From Ecdyonurus torrentis (Eukaryota > Arthropoda > Insecta > Ephemeroptera > Heptageniidae): a DNA stretch of 64,000 bases. The stretch covers positions 24,314,662 through 24,378,661 of the forward strand of contig OX439134.1 in the NCBI GenBank assembly GCA_949318235.1. The letters are read 5' to 3'. The translations under genes and the position numbers were made by a program. Under the pieces are notes generated by a model. The model ran no database searches. It had not been told where the DNA came from and worked only from the letters and a program-made list of their open reading frames with translations. Shown here in pieces: positions 21,582 to 35,229 of this stretch (positions are counted from its first letter, which is position 1; every line of letters begins with the position of its first letter).

Positions 21582-23692
21582 TACACTACCAAAGTCATGT
21601 TAATAGTCAGTGATGACGTCACATATCTACTACGTAAACAACTAAAGTCAAGTTGATAGTTATTGATGACGTCACTTATCTACTGCTTCAATACTAAACT
21701 CAAGATGGAAGTCAGTGATGGCGTCACTTATCTATATCATTCACCACAAAAGTCAAGATGATATTCAGTAATAACGTCACTTATCTACTTCATACACAAC
21801 TAAAGTCAAGTTGATAATCAGTGATGACGTCACTTCTCTACTTCATTTACTACTAAAGTCAAGTTGATAGTCAGAGATGACGTAACATATTTACTACGTA
21901 AACAACTTACGTCAAGTTGATAGTCAGTGATGATGTCACTTATCTACTTCATTCACTACAAAAGTCAAGATGAAATTTAGTAATAACGTCACTTATCTAC
22001 TCCATACAGAACTAAAGTCAATTTGATAATCAGTGATGACGTTACTTATCTACTTCATACATTCCTAAAGTCAAGTTGATAGTCAGTGATGACGTCACAT
22101 ATCTACTACATATACAACTAAAGTCAGGTTGATAGTCAGTGATGACGTCACTTATCTACTTCATCAATACAAAAATAAAGTTGGAAGTCAGTGATGGCGT
22201 CACTTATCTACTACATACATAACTAAAGTCAAGATGATAGTCAGTGATGACGTCACATATATGCTTCATACACTACTAAAGACAAGTTGATAGTCAGTAA
22301 TGACGTCACTTATCTACTTTATACACAACTAAAGTCAAGATAATAGTCAGTGATGACGTCACTTATCTACTCAATACACTACTAAAGTCAAGTTGATAGT
22401 CAGTGTTGACGTCACTTATCTATATCATTCACCACAAAAGTCAAGATGATATTCAGTAATAACGTCACTTATCTACTTCATACACAACTAAAGTCAAGTT
22501 GATAATCAGTGATGACGTCACTTCTCTACTTTATTTACTACTAAAGTCAAGTTGATAGTCAGAGATGACGTAACATATTTACTACGTAAACAACTTTAGT
22601 CAAGTTGATAGTCAGTGATGACTTCACTTATCTACTTCATCAATACTAAAATCGAGATGGAAGTCAGTGATGGCATCACTTATCTACTACATACATAACT
22701 TAAGTTTAGTTGATAGTCAGTAATGACGTCACTTATCTACTTCATACACTACTAATGTCAAGTTGATTAACAGTTATGACGTCACTTCTCTACTTCATAC
22801 ACAACTAAAGTCAAGTTTAAAAACAATTGTGACGTAACTTATCGACTTCATTAAATACTAAAGTCAAGTTGATAGTCAGTGATGACGTCACATATATGCT
22901 TCATACACTACTAAGGACAAGTTATTAGTCAGTGATGACGTCACTTATCTACTCTATACACTCCTAAAGTCAAGTTGATAGTCAGTGATGACGTCACTTA
23001 TCTACTTCATACACTACTAAAGTCAAGATGATAGTCAGTGATGACGTCACATATCTACTTCATACACTACTAAAGACAAATTAAAAGTCAGTGATGCCGT
23101 CACTTATCTACTTCATACAGAACAAAACTCAAATTGATAGTCAGTGATGACGTCACTTTTCTACTTCATACACTACTAAAGTTAAATTGATATTCAGTGA
23201 TGACGATGCATTTCTACTTCATATACTACTAAAGTCAAGTTGATAGTGATTGCGTCACTTATCTACTTCATATACCACTAAAGTCAAGTTGATAGTCAGT
23301 GATGACTTCACTTATCTTTTCCATACACTACTAAAGTCAAGTTGATAGTCAGTGATGGCGTAACTTATCTCCTTCATAAACTACTAAAGTCAAGATGATA
23401 GTCAGTGATAACGTCATATATGGACTTCATACACTACTAAAGTCAAGTTTAAAAACAATTATGACATAACTTATCGACTTCATATAATACTAAAGTCAAG
23501 TTGATAGTCAGTGATGACGTCACATATCTGCTTCATACGCTACTAAATACTAGTTGATTGTTAGTGATAACGTCACTTATCTACTTTATACACAACTAAA
23601 GTCAAGATGATAGTTAGTGATGACGTCACATATCTACTTCATACACAACTTAAGTCAAGTTAATAGTCAGTGATGACGTCACTTATTTACTT
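21582..23692. repeat. Satellite A block left of element C, copy 2
   Basis: Length is 2111 bp, identical to block 5963-8073. Small monomer variants differ, for example a GATGCCGTCAC core at about 23095 where copy 1 has GATGACGTCGC. Confidence 0.92.
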
Positions 23693-24795
23693 CACTCAAA
23701 AAAATAGTGCATTACTTTAGTTGTTTTTAATAACTAACTTTAGCTGCTAAACGTTTTTTCTGCATTAAATAAGTTGGCAATAATTTTGTGTTTAAAATAA
23801 GTTATTATTAATGTCTAATCTCGCGCCCATCTAAAATAATTTTGCCGCGGTAACTAATTTAAAACACAACTTTACGAGCACTGCCGAATACTTGCGACAA
23901 CATACGATACGGATAGTGAAAGAAAGCAACATGGCGAAGAAGAAGGAAGAATGCAAGCGAAGCGGCTCTTGAAAAATTCACAAACTAATGGAATACACGG
24001 GAAGTAAACATGGCTTTAATATAATAATTTTATGTGTAAGAATGCGTTTACTTTGTGGAACATTTTATTTTAGGTCCGGCGAAAGGAGGAAACGTAAAAA
24101 TGAGAACTGACTATGTGATGATGCCAGATGCCGGTATGTGCGTGGTGCAGACATGGCGGGTAAATGAGAAAAAATGTGGTCTTAAATGAAGGTATTTATC
24201 GTTTTAGGGTAGTTTGAATGCCATACACACATTTAAAATGTAAATAAACGTTCATTTTAATTCATTATGTAAATGAAATTTAATTTCGTCTTTGTTATTT
24301 TCGTGTTTTCCGACCGGTATAGACTGTCTGTCACGGTTATGCATGTGATTGAAAACTTGATATTATCGTATCATTGCTATATTTATTGTGAAAACGCGTA
24401 ATATTTTGTGGATTGTAATTATTATCGTGTATATTGCATGCGAAGATGTGGGGAAAGAGAGAGAAGAATATAAAAAAACAAGTGTGCCGGTGTGCCGGGT
24501 TGAATTGTGTGCGTAAGAGAGAGAGGTGGCGGGACACGCTGGTCAGAGTGCAGTGCAGTGAGGCAGGCGGGCGCGAGAGCGAGCGAGACGAGCAAGAGCA
24601 GAGAAGCGAGCGCACGCAGCAGCGAAGGAGGGGAAAAATTAGTTACGCGTAATAACTAAACAAAAGTAACTTAAATTAGCTACTGTTAATAACGTGCTAA
24701 AAGTGCATTATTTAAGTTACCATTAATAGTTTATAAGTGTATATCTTAAATAAGTTAGTATTCGTAACTAAAGTAATGCACTTGTTTTTGGAGTG
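23693..24795. mobile_element. Element C copy 2 (1103 bp)
   Basis: The same ends, length and satellite insertion site as the copy at 8074-9176. By eye the only difference is C at 24693 where the other two copies have A (9074 and 48955). Inverted repeats are 23693-23722 and 24766-24795, the exon-like segment 24074-24189, and the GAGA-rich stretch 24439-24635. The identical site and near-identity mean it was copied together with its flanks and did not insert independently. Confidence 0.85.
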
Positions 24796-24999
24796 TTCAT
24801 ACATTACTGAAGTTAAATTGATAGTCAGTGATTACGTCACATATCTACTTCATACACAACTAAAGTCAAGTTAATAGTTAATAATAAAGTTACTTATCTA
24901 CTTCATACAACACCAAAATCAAGTTGGTAGTCAGTGATGGCGTCACTTATCTACTTCATAAACTACTAAAATTAAAATAGTAGTCATTGATGGCGTCAC
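24796..24999. repeat. Satellite A remnant right of element C, copy 2
   Basis: A stretch of 204 bp, the counterpart of 9177-9380, ending in the usual A/B junction GGCGTCAC then GATTTTTGATAATATC. Confidence 0.92.
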
Positions 25000-27900
25000 G
25001 ATTTTTGATAATATCTCAGAAACTAATAATGCTACAGACTTGCGGTTTAAAATGAAATGCATCTCTTTGAATTGTCTTATGAAAAGGTTATTACACTTTA
25101 GTGGCAAAAAATAAAACTTTCTTAATTTTTTAAAATTTAGTATTTTCTTACCGAAGTCTATAGCATTGTAGCCTATATGAAGAAGAAAAAAGTTTGTAAC
25201 TCGAGTTCTAATTAAGATTGAAAGTTGCGGTTTTGAAATAAAGTGATGCAAAACGCTCTATAGTACTAAATTCACCTTTAAAAACAAAATTAAGAAAAAT
25301 GATTTTTCCAAAAAAATTGTGTTTTTCAGATTCTGAAAACGAGTTTTGATGATATCTCAGAAACTAATAATGCTACAGACTTACGGTTTGAACTGAAATG
25401 TATCACTTTGAAATGTCTTATGAAAAGTTTATTACACTTTAGTCGCAAAAAATAAAACTTTCTCAGTTTTTGAGAATTTTCGTATTTTCTTAGCGAAGTC
25501 TATAGCATTGTAGCCCATATGAAGAAGAAAAAAGTTTGTAACTCTAGTTCTAATTAAGATGGAAAGTTGCGGTTTTGAAATAAAGTGATGCAAAACGCTC
25601 TATAGTACGAAATTCACCTCTAGAAACAAAATTGAGAAAAATAATTTTTCCAAAAAAATTGTGTTTTTCAGATTCTGAAAAAGATTTTTGATGATATCTC
25701 AGAAACTAATAATGCTACAGACTTACGGTTTGAACTGAAATGTAGCACTTTAAAATGCCTTATGAAAAAATTATTACACTTTAGTCGCAAAAAATAAAAC
25801 TTTCTCAGTTTTTGAGAATTTTAGTATTTTCTTACCGAAGTCTATAGCATTGTAGCCCATATGAAGAAGAAAAAAGTTTGTAACTCGAGTTCTAATTTAG
25901 ATGGAAAGTTGCGGTTTTGAAATAAAGTGATGCAAAACGCTCTTTAGTACTAAATTCACCTCTAGAAACAAAATTGAGAAAAATAATTTTTCAAAAAAAA
26001 TTGTGTTTTTCAGATTCTGAAAACGATTTTTGATGATATCTCAGAAACTAATAATGCTACAGAATTACGGTTTGAACTAAAATGTATCACTTTGAATTGT
26101 CTTATAAAAAGTTTATTACACTTTAGTCGCAAAAAATAAAACTTTCTCAGTTTTTGAAAATTTTCGTATTTTCTTACCGAAGTCTATAGCATTGTAGCCC
26201 ATATGAAGAAGAAAAAAGTTTGTAACTCGAGTTCTAATTGAGATGGAAAATTGCGGTTTTGAAATAAAGTGATGCAAAACGCTCTATAATACTAAATTCA
26301 CCTCTAGAAACAAAATTGAGAAAAAAAAATTTACAAAAAAATTGTGTTTTTCATATTCTGAAAACGTATTTTTAAGATATCTCAGAACCTAATAATGCTA
26401 CAGACTTACGGTTTGAACTGAAATGTAGCACTTTAAAATGCCTTATGAAAAAATTATTACACTTTAGTCGCAAAAAATAAAACTTTCTCAGTTTTTGAGA
26501 ATTTTCGTATTTTCTTACCGATGTCTATAGCTTTGTAGCCTATATGAAGAAGAAAAAAGTTTGTAACTCGAGTTCTAATTTAGATGGAAAGTTGCGGTTT
26601 TGAAATAAAGTGATGCAAAACGCTCTTGAGTACTAAATTCACCTCTAGAAACAAAATTGAGAAAAATTATTTTTCAAAAAAAATTGTGTTTTTCAGATTC
26701 TGAAAACGATATTTGATGATATCTCAGAAACTAATAATGCTACAGACTTACGGTTTGAACTGAAATGTATCACTTTGAAATGTCTTATATTAAGTTTATT
26801 ACACTTTAGTCGCAAAAAATAAAACTTTCTCAGTTTTTGAGAATTTTTGTATTTTCTTACCGAAGTCTATAGCATTGTAGCCCATATGAAGAAGAAAAAA
26901 GTTTGTAACTCTAGTTCTAATTAAGATGGAAAGTTGCGGTTTTGAAATAAAGTGATGCAAAACGCTCTATAGTACTAAATTCACCTCTAGAAACAAAATT
27001 GAGAAAAAAAAATTTTCCAAAAAAATTGTGTTTTTCAGATTCTGAAAACGTATTTTGATGATATCTCAGAAACTAATAATGCTACAGACTTACGGTTTGA
27101 ACTGAAATGTATCACTTTGAAATGTCTTATGAAAAGTTTATTACACTTTAGTCGCAAAAAATAAAACTTTCTCAGTTTTTGAGAATTTTCGTATTTTCTT
27201 ACCGAAGTCTATAGCATTGTAGCCCATATGAAGCAGAAAAAAGTTTGTAACTCGAGTTCTAATTGAGATGGAAAATTGCGGTTTTGAAATAAAGTGATGC
27301 AAAACGCTCTATAGTACTAAATTCACCTCTAGAAACAAAATTGAGAAAAAAAAAATTTCCAAAAAAATTGTGTTTTTCAGATTCTGAAAACGTATTTTGA
27401 TGATATCTCAGAAACTAATAATGCTACAGACTTACGGTTTGAACTGAAATGTATCACTTTGAATTGTCTTATATTAAGTTTATTACACTTTAGTCGCAAA
27501 AAATAAAACTTTCTCAGTTTTTGAGAATTTTCGTATTTTCTTACCGAAGTCTATAGCATTGTAGCTCAAATAAAGAAAATAAAAGTTTGTAACTCGAGTT
27601 CTAATTGAGATGGAAAATTGCGGTTTTGAAATAAAGTAATGCAAAACGCTCTATAGTACTAAATTCACCTCTAGAAACAAAATTGAGAAAAATACTTTTT
27701 CAAAAAAAATTGTGTTTTTCAGATTCTGAAAACATATTTTGATGATATCTCAGAAACTAATAATGCTACAGACTTACGGTTTGAACTGAAATGTATTACT
27801 TTGAAATGTCTTATGAAAAGTTTATTACACTTTGGTCGCAGAAAATAAAACTTTCTCAGTTTTTGAGAATTTTCGTATTTTCTTACCGAAGTCTATAGCA

Positions 27901-29749
27901 TTGTAGCCCATTTGAAGAAGAAAAAAGTTTGTAACTCGAGTTCTAATTGAGATGGAAAGTTGTGGTTTTGAAATAAAGTGATGCAAAACGCTCTATAGTA
28001 CTAAATTCACCTCTATAAACAAAATTGAGAAAAATAATTTTTCAAAAAAAATTGTGTTTTTCAGATTTTCAAAACGATTTTTGATGATATCTCAGAAACT
28101 AATAATGCTACAGACTTACGGTTTGAACCAGGTTCGTGAGCTCCTGTGTTATTGCCCTATACTAAAAACGAACCCTTGTTGATGTACTTCCAATTTTCAC
28201 CACAACATTCAACATGTAAAATGTAAGTGGCGCTGTAGTCTGTGTGTGAATTTTAAAATTCACACGCAGACTACAGCGCCACTTTTATAATTAATTTTGT
28301 ATTCTTGCATTTTTGCTGCGAAAATTTGAATTACATCATTAAAAGATCGTTTTTTCAACAATAGCTTCCTATCCTGTTTATATATCCATGGTTTGAACTG
28401 AAATGTATCACTTTGAAATGTCTTATGAAAAGTTTATTACACTTTAGTCGCAAAAAATAAAACTTTCTCTGTTTTTGAGAATTTTCGTATTTTCTTAGCG
28501 AAGTCTATAGCATTGTAGCCCATATGAAGAAGAAAAAAGTTTGTTACTCTAGTTCTAATTAAGATGGAAAGTTGCGGTTTTGAAATAAAGTGATGCAAAA
28601 CGCTCTTTAGTACTAAATTTACCTCTATAAACAAAATTGAGAAAAATAATTTTTCAAAAAAAATTGTGTTTTTCAGATTCTCAAAACGATTTTTGATGAT
28701 ATCTCAGAAACTAATAATGCTACAGACTTACGGTTTGAACTGAAATGTATCACTTTGAAATGTCTTATGAAAAGTTTATTACACTTTAGTCGCAAAAAAT
28801 AAAAATTTCTCAGTTTTTGAGAATTTTCGTATTTTCTTAGCGAAGTCTATAGCATTGTAGCCCATATGAAGAAGAAAAAAGTTTGTAACTCTAGTTCTAA
28901 TTAAGATGGAAAGTTGCGGTTTTGAAATAAAGTGATGCAAAACGCTCTTGAGTACTAAATTCACCTCTAGAAACAAAATTGAGAAAAATAATTTTTCCAA
29001 AAAAATTGTGTTTTTCAGATTCTGAAAAAGATTTTTGATGATATCTCAGAAACTAATAATGCTACAGACTTACGGTTTGAACTGAAATGTAGCACTTTAA
29101 AATGCCTTATGAAAAAATTATTACACTTTAGTCGCAAAAAATAAAACTTTCTCAGTTTATGAGAATTTTCGTATTTTCTTACCGAAGTCTATAGCATTGT
29201 AGCCCATATGAAGCAGAAAAAAGTTTGTAACTCGAGTTCTAATTGAGATTGAAAATTGCGGTTTTGAAATAAAGTGATGCAAAACGCTCTATAGTACTAA
29301 ATTCACCTCTAGAAACAAAATTGAGAAAAAAAATTTTTCCAAAAAAAATGTGTTTTTCAGATTCTGAAAACGTATTTTGATGATATCTCAGAAACTAATA
29401 ATGCTACAGACTTACGGTTTGAACTGAAATGTATCACTTTGAATTGTCTTATATTAAGTTTATTGCACTTTAGTCGCAAAAAATAAAACTTTCTCAGTTT
29501 TTGAGAATTTTCGTATTTTCTTACCGAAGTCTATAGCATTGTAGCCCATATGAAGAAGAAAAAAGTTTGTAACTCGAGTTCTAATTTAAATGGAAAGTTG
29601 CGGTTTTGAAATAAAGTGATGCAAAACGCTCTATAGTACTAAATTCACCTCTAGAAACAAAATTGAGAAAACAAAATTTCCAAAAAAATTGTGTTTTTCA
29701 GATTCTGAAAACGATTTTTGATGATATCTCAGAAACTAATAATGCTACA
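25000..29749. repeat. Satellite B long block, about 13 monomers, with element D
   Basis: Length is 4750 bp. Without D and its duplicated target this is 13 x 342 plus 34. It is a shortened relative of 9381-17890. The marker GATGTCTATAG is at the same offset (1520) in both. The marker GTAGCTCAAATAAAG is at offset about 2563 here and about 5640 there, so nine whole monomers are missing between the two markers. After D, about 4 monomers follow, against about 6 in copy 1. Confidence 0.93.
28129..28389. mobile_element. Element D copy 2 (261 bp)
   Basis: At the same place within the B monomer as copy 1, with the same flanking GGTTTGAAC (28120-28128 and 28390-28398). Two base differences from copy 1 were seen: T at 28208 (A at 15666) and G at 28307 (C at 15765). 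The palindrome lies at 28225-28284. It was copied by segmental duplication, not by new insertion. Confidence 0.78.
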
Positions 29750-31307
29750 TACACTACTAAAGTCATGTTAATAGTCAGTGATGACGTAACATATCTACTA
29801 CGTAAACAACTAAAGTCAAGTTGATAGTCATTGATGACGTCACTTATCTACTGCTTCAATACTAAACTCAAGATGGAAGTCAGTGATGGCGTCACTTATC
29901 TACTACTTACATAACTTAAATCAAGTTGATAGTCAGTGATGACGTCACATTTCTACTTCATACACTTCTAAAGACAAATTAAAAGTCAGTGATGACGTCA
30001 CTTATCTACTTCATACAGAACAAAACTCAAATTGATAGTCAGTGATGACGTCACTTTTCTACTTCATACACTACTAAAGTCAAATTGATATTCAGTGATG
30101 ACGATGCATTTCTACTTCATATACTACTAAAGTCAAGTTGATAGTGATTGCGTCACTTATCTACTTCATATACCACTAAAGTCAAGTTGATAGTCAGTGA
30201 TGACTTCACATATCTACTTCATACACAACTAAAGTCAAGTTAATAGTCAGTAATGACGTCACTTATTTACTTCATACATTACTGAAGTTAAATTGATAGT
30301 CAGTGATTACGTCACATATCTACTTCATGCACAACTAAAGTCAAGTTGATAGTCAATCATAAAGTCACTTATCTACTTCATACAACACCAAAATCAAGTT
30401 GGTAGTCAGTGATGGCGTCACTTATCTACTTCATAAACAACTAAAGTCAAGTTGATAGTCATTGATGACGTCACTTATCTACTGCTTCAATACTAAACTC
30501 AAGATGGAAGTCATTGATGGCGTCACTTATATACTACATACATTACTAAAGTTAAGTTTATAGTCAGTCTCTACTTCATACACAACTAAAGTCAAGTTGA
30601 AAAACAATTATGACGTAGCTTATCGACGTCATTAAATACTCATGTCAAGTTGATAGTCAGTGATGATGTCACTTATCTACTTCATTCGCTACAAAAGTCA
30701 AGATGAAATTTAGTAATAACGTCACTTATCTACTCCATACAGAACTAAAGTCAATTTGATAATCAGTGATGACGTCATTTATCTACTTCATACACTCCTA
30801 AAGTCAAGTTGATAGTCAGTGATGACGTCACATATCTACTTCATCAATACAAAAATAAAGTTGGAAGTCAGTGATGGCGTCACTTATCTACTACATACAA
30901 AAGTAAAGTCAAGATGATAGTCAGTGATGACGTCACATATATGCTTCATACACTACTAAAGACAAGTTGAAAGTCAGTGATGACGTCACTTATCTACTTT
31001 ATACACAACTGAAGTCAAGATGGTAGTTAGTGATGACGTCACATATCTACTTCATACACAACTAAAGTCAAGTTAATAGTCAATAATGACGTCACTTATT
31101 TACTTCATACATTACTGAAGTTAAATTGATAGTCAGTGATTACGTCACATATCTACTTCATGCACAACTAAAGTCAAGTTGATAGTCAATCATAAAGTCA
31201 CTTATCTACTTCATACAACACCAAAATCAAGTTGGTAGTCAGTGATGGCGTCACTTATCTACTTCATAAACTACTAAAATCAAAATAGTAGTCATTGATG
31301 GCGTCAC
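29750..31307. repeat. Satellite A block with a cryptic A/A fusion
   Basis: Length is 1558 bp. Its relative 54767-55491 is 833 bp shorter. The tail segment containing CTTCATGCACAACTAAAG occurs at about 30330 and again 833 bp later (31163). At about 30434-30438 a block-end sequence (CTTCATAAAC) runs straight into a block-start sequence (AACTAAAGTCAAG, then ACTGCTTCAATAC), where elsewhere a B block intervenes. So two A blocks are fused with no B between. Confidence 0.85.
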
Positions 31308-32026
31308 GATTTTTGATGATATCTCAGAAACTAATAATGCTACAGACTTGCGGTTTAAAATGAAATGCATCTCTTTGAATTGTCTAATGAAAAGGTTATT
31401 ACACTTTAGTTGCAAAAAATAAAACTTTCTTAATTTTTTAAAATTTAGTTATTTCTTACCGAAGTCTATAGCATTGTAGCCCATATGAAGAAGAAAAAAG
31501 TTTGTAACTCGAGTTCTAATTGAGATTAAAAGTTGTGTTTTTTAAAATAAAGTGATGCAAAACGCTCTATAGTACTAAATTCACCTCTAGAAACAAAATT
31601 GAGAAAAATACTTTTTCAAAAAAAATTGTGTTTTTCAGATTCTGAAAACAATTTATGATGATATCTCAGAAACTAATAATGCTACAGACTTACGGTTTGA
31701 ACTGAAATGTATTACTTTGAAATGTCTTATGAAAAGTTTATCACACTTTAGTCGCAAAAAATAAAACTTTCTCAGTTTTTGAGAATTTTCGTATTTTCTT
31801 TCCGAAGTCTACAGCATTGTAGCCCATATGAAGAAAAAAAAAGTTTGTAACTCCAGTTCTAATTTAGATGGAAAAATGCGGTTTTGAAATAAAGTGATGC
31901 AAAACGCTCTATAGTACTAAATTCACCTCTAGAAACAAAATTAAAAAAATAATTTAAAAAAAAAATTGTGTTTTTCAGATTCTGAAAACGAGTTTTGATG
32001 ATATCTCAGAAACTAATAATGCTACA
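31308..32026. repeat. Satellite B block, 2 monomers
   Basis: Length is 719 bp, 2 monomers plus about 34 bp. The second monomer has the variant ATTAAAAAAATAATTTAAAA, shared with the blocks ending at 55866 and 58725. Confidence 0.94.
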
Positions 32027-34167
32027 TACACTACTAAAGTCATGTTAATAGTCAGTGATGACGTAACATATCTACTACGTAAACAACTAAAGTCAAGTTG
32101 ATAGTCATTGATGACGTCACTTATCTACTGCTTCAATACTAAACTCAAGATGGAAGTCAGTGATGGCGTCACTTATATTCTACATACATTACTAAAGTTA
32201 AGTTTATAGTCAAACTCTACTTCATACACAATTTAAGTCAAGTTGAAAAACAATTATGACGTAGCTTATCGACGTCATTAAATACTCATGTCAAGTTGAT
32301 AGTCAGTGATGATGTCACTTATCTACTTCATTCACTACAAAAGTCAAGATGAAATTTAGTAATAACTTCACTTATCTACTCCATACAGAACTAAAGTCAA
32401 TTTGATAATCAGTGATGACGTCATTTATCTACTTCATACACTCCTAAAGTCAAGTTGATAGTCAGTGATGACGTCACATATCTACTTCATCAATACAAAA
32501 ATAAAGTTGGAAGTCAGTGATGGCGTCACTTATCTACTACATACAAAACTAAAGTAAAGATGATAGTCAGTGATGACGTCACATATATGCTTCATACACT
32601 ACTAAAGACAAGTTGATAGTCAGTGATGACGTCACTTATCTACTTTATACACAACTAAAGTCTAGATGATAGTCAGTGATGAAGTCACATTTCTACTTAA
32701 TAAACAACTAAAGTCAAGATAATAGTCAGTGATGACGTCACTTATTTACTCAATACACTACTAAAGTCAAGTTGATAATCAGTGTTGACGTCCCTTATCT
32801 ATATCATTCACCACAAAAGTGAAGATGATATTTAGTAATAACGTCACTTATCTACTTCATACACAACTAAAGTCAAGTTGATAATCAGTGATGACGTCAA
32901 TTCTCTACTTCATACACTACTAATGTCAAGTTGATAAACAGTTATGACGTCACTTCTCTACTTCATACACAACTAAAGTCATGTTGAAAAACAATTGTGA
33001 CGTAACTTATCGACTTCATTAAATACTAAAGTCAAGTTGATAGTCAGTGATGACGTCACATATATGCTTCATACACTACTAAGGACAAGTTATTAGTCAG
33101 TGATGACGTCACTTATCTACTCTATACACTCCTAAAGTCAAGTTGATATTCAGTGATGACGTCACTTATCTACTTCATCAATAAAAAAATAAAGTCAGAA
33201 GTCAGTGATAGCGTCACTTATCTACTACTTGCATAACTTAAATCAAGTTGATAGTCAGTGATGACGTCACATATCTACTTCATACACTACTAAAGTCAAG
33301 ATGATAGTCAGTGATGACGTCACATATCTACTTCATACACTACTAAAGACAAATTAAAAGTCAGTGATGACGTCGCTTATCTACTTCATACAGAACAAAA
33401 CTCAAATTGATAGTCAGTGATGACGTCACTTTTCTACTTCATACACTACTAAAGTCAATTTGATATTCAGTGATGACGATGCATTTCTACTTCATATACT
33501 ACTAAAGTCAAGTTGATAGTGATTGCGTCACTTATCTACTTCATATACCACTAAAGTCAAGTTGATAGTCAGTGATGACTTCACTTATCTTTTCTATACA
33601 CTACTAAAGTCAAGTTGATAGTCAGTGATGGCGTAACTTATCTCCTTCATAAACTACTAAAGTCAAGATGATAGTCAGTGATAACGTCATATATGGATTT
33701 CATACACTACTAAAGTCAAGTTTAAAAACAATTATGACATAACTTATCGACTTCATATAATACTAAAGTCAAGTTGATAGTCAGTGATGACGTCACATAT
33801 CTGCTTCATACGCTACTAAATACTAGTTGATAGTTAGTGTTAACGTCACTTATCTACTTTATACACAACTAAAGTCAAGATGATAGTTAGTGATGACGTC
33901 ACATATCTACTTCATACACAACTAAAGTCAAGTTAATAGTCAGTAATGACGTCACTTATTTACTTCATACATTACTGAAGTTAAATTGATAGTCAGTGAT
34001 TACGTCACATATCTACTTCATACACAACTAAAGTCAAGTTGATAGTCAATGATAAAGTCACTTATCTACTTCATACAACAACAAAATCAAGTTGGTAGTC
34101 AGTGATGGCGTCACTTATCTACTTCATAAACTACTAAAATCAAAATAGTAGTCATTGATGGCGTCAC
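32027..34167. repeat. Satellite A block, 2141-bp type
   Basis: Length is 2141 bp, matching 55867-58008 (2142 bp) and 58726-60866 (2141 bp) in length and in variants such as TATAGTCAAACTCTAC and CTCATGTCAAGTTG near the start. This shows that the same A block was copied at least three times. No gene is seen. Confidence 0.92.
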
Positions 34168-35229
34168 GAATTTTGATGATATCTCAGAAACTAATAATGC
34201 TACAGACTTGCGGTTTAAAATGAAATGCATCTCTTTGAATTGTCTTATGAAAAGGTTATTACACTTTAGTTGCAAAAAATAAAACTTTCTTAATTTTTTA
34301 AAATTTAGTATTTTCTTACCGAAGTCTATAGCATTGTAGCCTATATGAAGAAGAAAAAAGTTTGTAACTCGAGTTCTAATTGAGATGGAAAATTGTGGTT
34401 TTGAAATAAAGTGATGCAAAACGCTCTATAGTACTAAATTCACCTTTAGAAACAAAATTGAGAAAAATAATTTTTCCATAAAAATTGTGTTTTTCAGATT
34501 CTGAAAACGATTTTTGATGATATCTCAGAAACAAATAATGCTACAGACTTACGGTTTGAACTGAAATGTATCACTTTGAAATGTCTTATGAAAAGTTTAT
34601 TACACTTTAGTCGCAAAAAATAAAACTTTCTCAGTTTTTGAGAATTTTCGTATTTTCTTAGCGAAGTCTATAGCATTGTAGCCCATATGAAGAAGAAAAA
34701 AGTTTGTAACTCTAGTTCTAATTAAGATGGATAGTTGCGGTTTTGGAAATAAAGTGATGCAAAACGCTCTATAGTACTAAATTCACATCTAGAAACAAAA
34801 TTGAGAAAAATAATTTTTCCAAAAAAATTGTGTTTTTCAGATTCTGAAAACGATTTTTGATGATATCTCAGAAACTAATAATGCTACAGACTTACGGTTT
34901 GAACTGAAATGTATCACTTTGAAATGTCTTATGAAAAAATTATTACACTTTAGTCGCAAAAAATAAAACTTTCTCAGTTTTTGAAAATTTTTGTATTTTC
35001 TTATCGAAGTCTACAGCATTGTAGCCCATATGAAGAAAAAAAAGTTTGTAACTCGAGTTCTAATTTAGATGGAAAGCTGCGGTTTTGAAATAAAGTGATG
35101 AAAAACGCACTATAGTACTAAATTCACCTCTAGAAACAAAATTGAACAAATAATTTTTAAAAAAAAAATTGTGTTTTTCAGATTCTGAAAACGAATTTTG
35201 ATGATATCTCAGAAACAAATAATGCTACA
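34168..35229. repeat. Satellite B block, 3 monomers
   Basis: Length is 1062 bp. The first monomer is edge type, the middle one has GATGGATAGTTGCGG, and the last has the GAAAGCTGCGG/CGCACTATAG edge variants. One extra G (TTTTGGAAATAAAG at about 34741) is private to this copy. Confidence 0.94.

Larger units (their letters stand above)
20525..24999. repeat. Composite higher-order unit with element C, copy 2
   Basis: B(3)-A-C-A, 4475 bp. Near-identity with copy 3 (44788-49261) continues past the unit into the long B block, to about 27100 here and 51360 there. Both share the mutation GTATTTTTAAGATATCTC (26366 and 50627), which copy 1 lacks. Confidence 0.86.
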
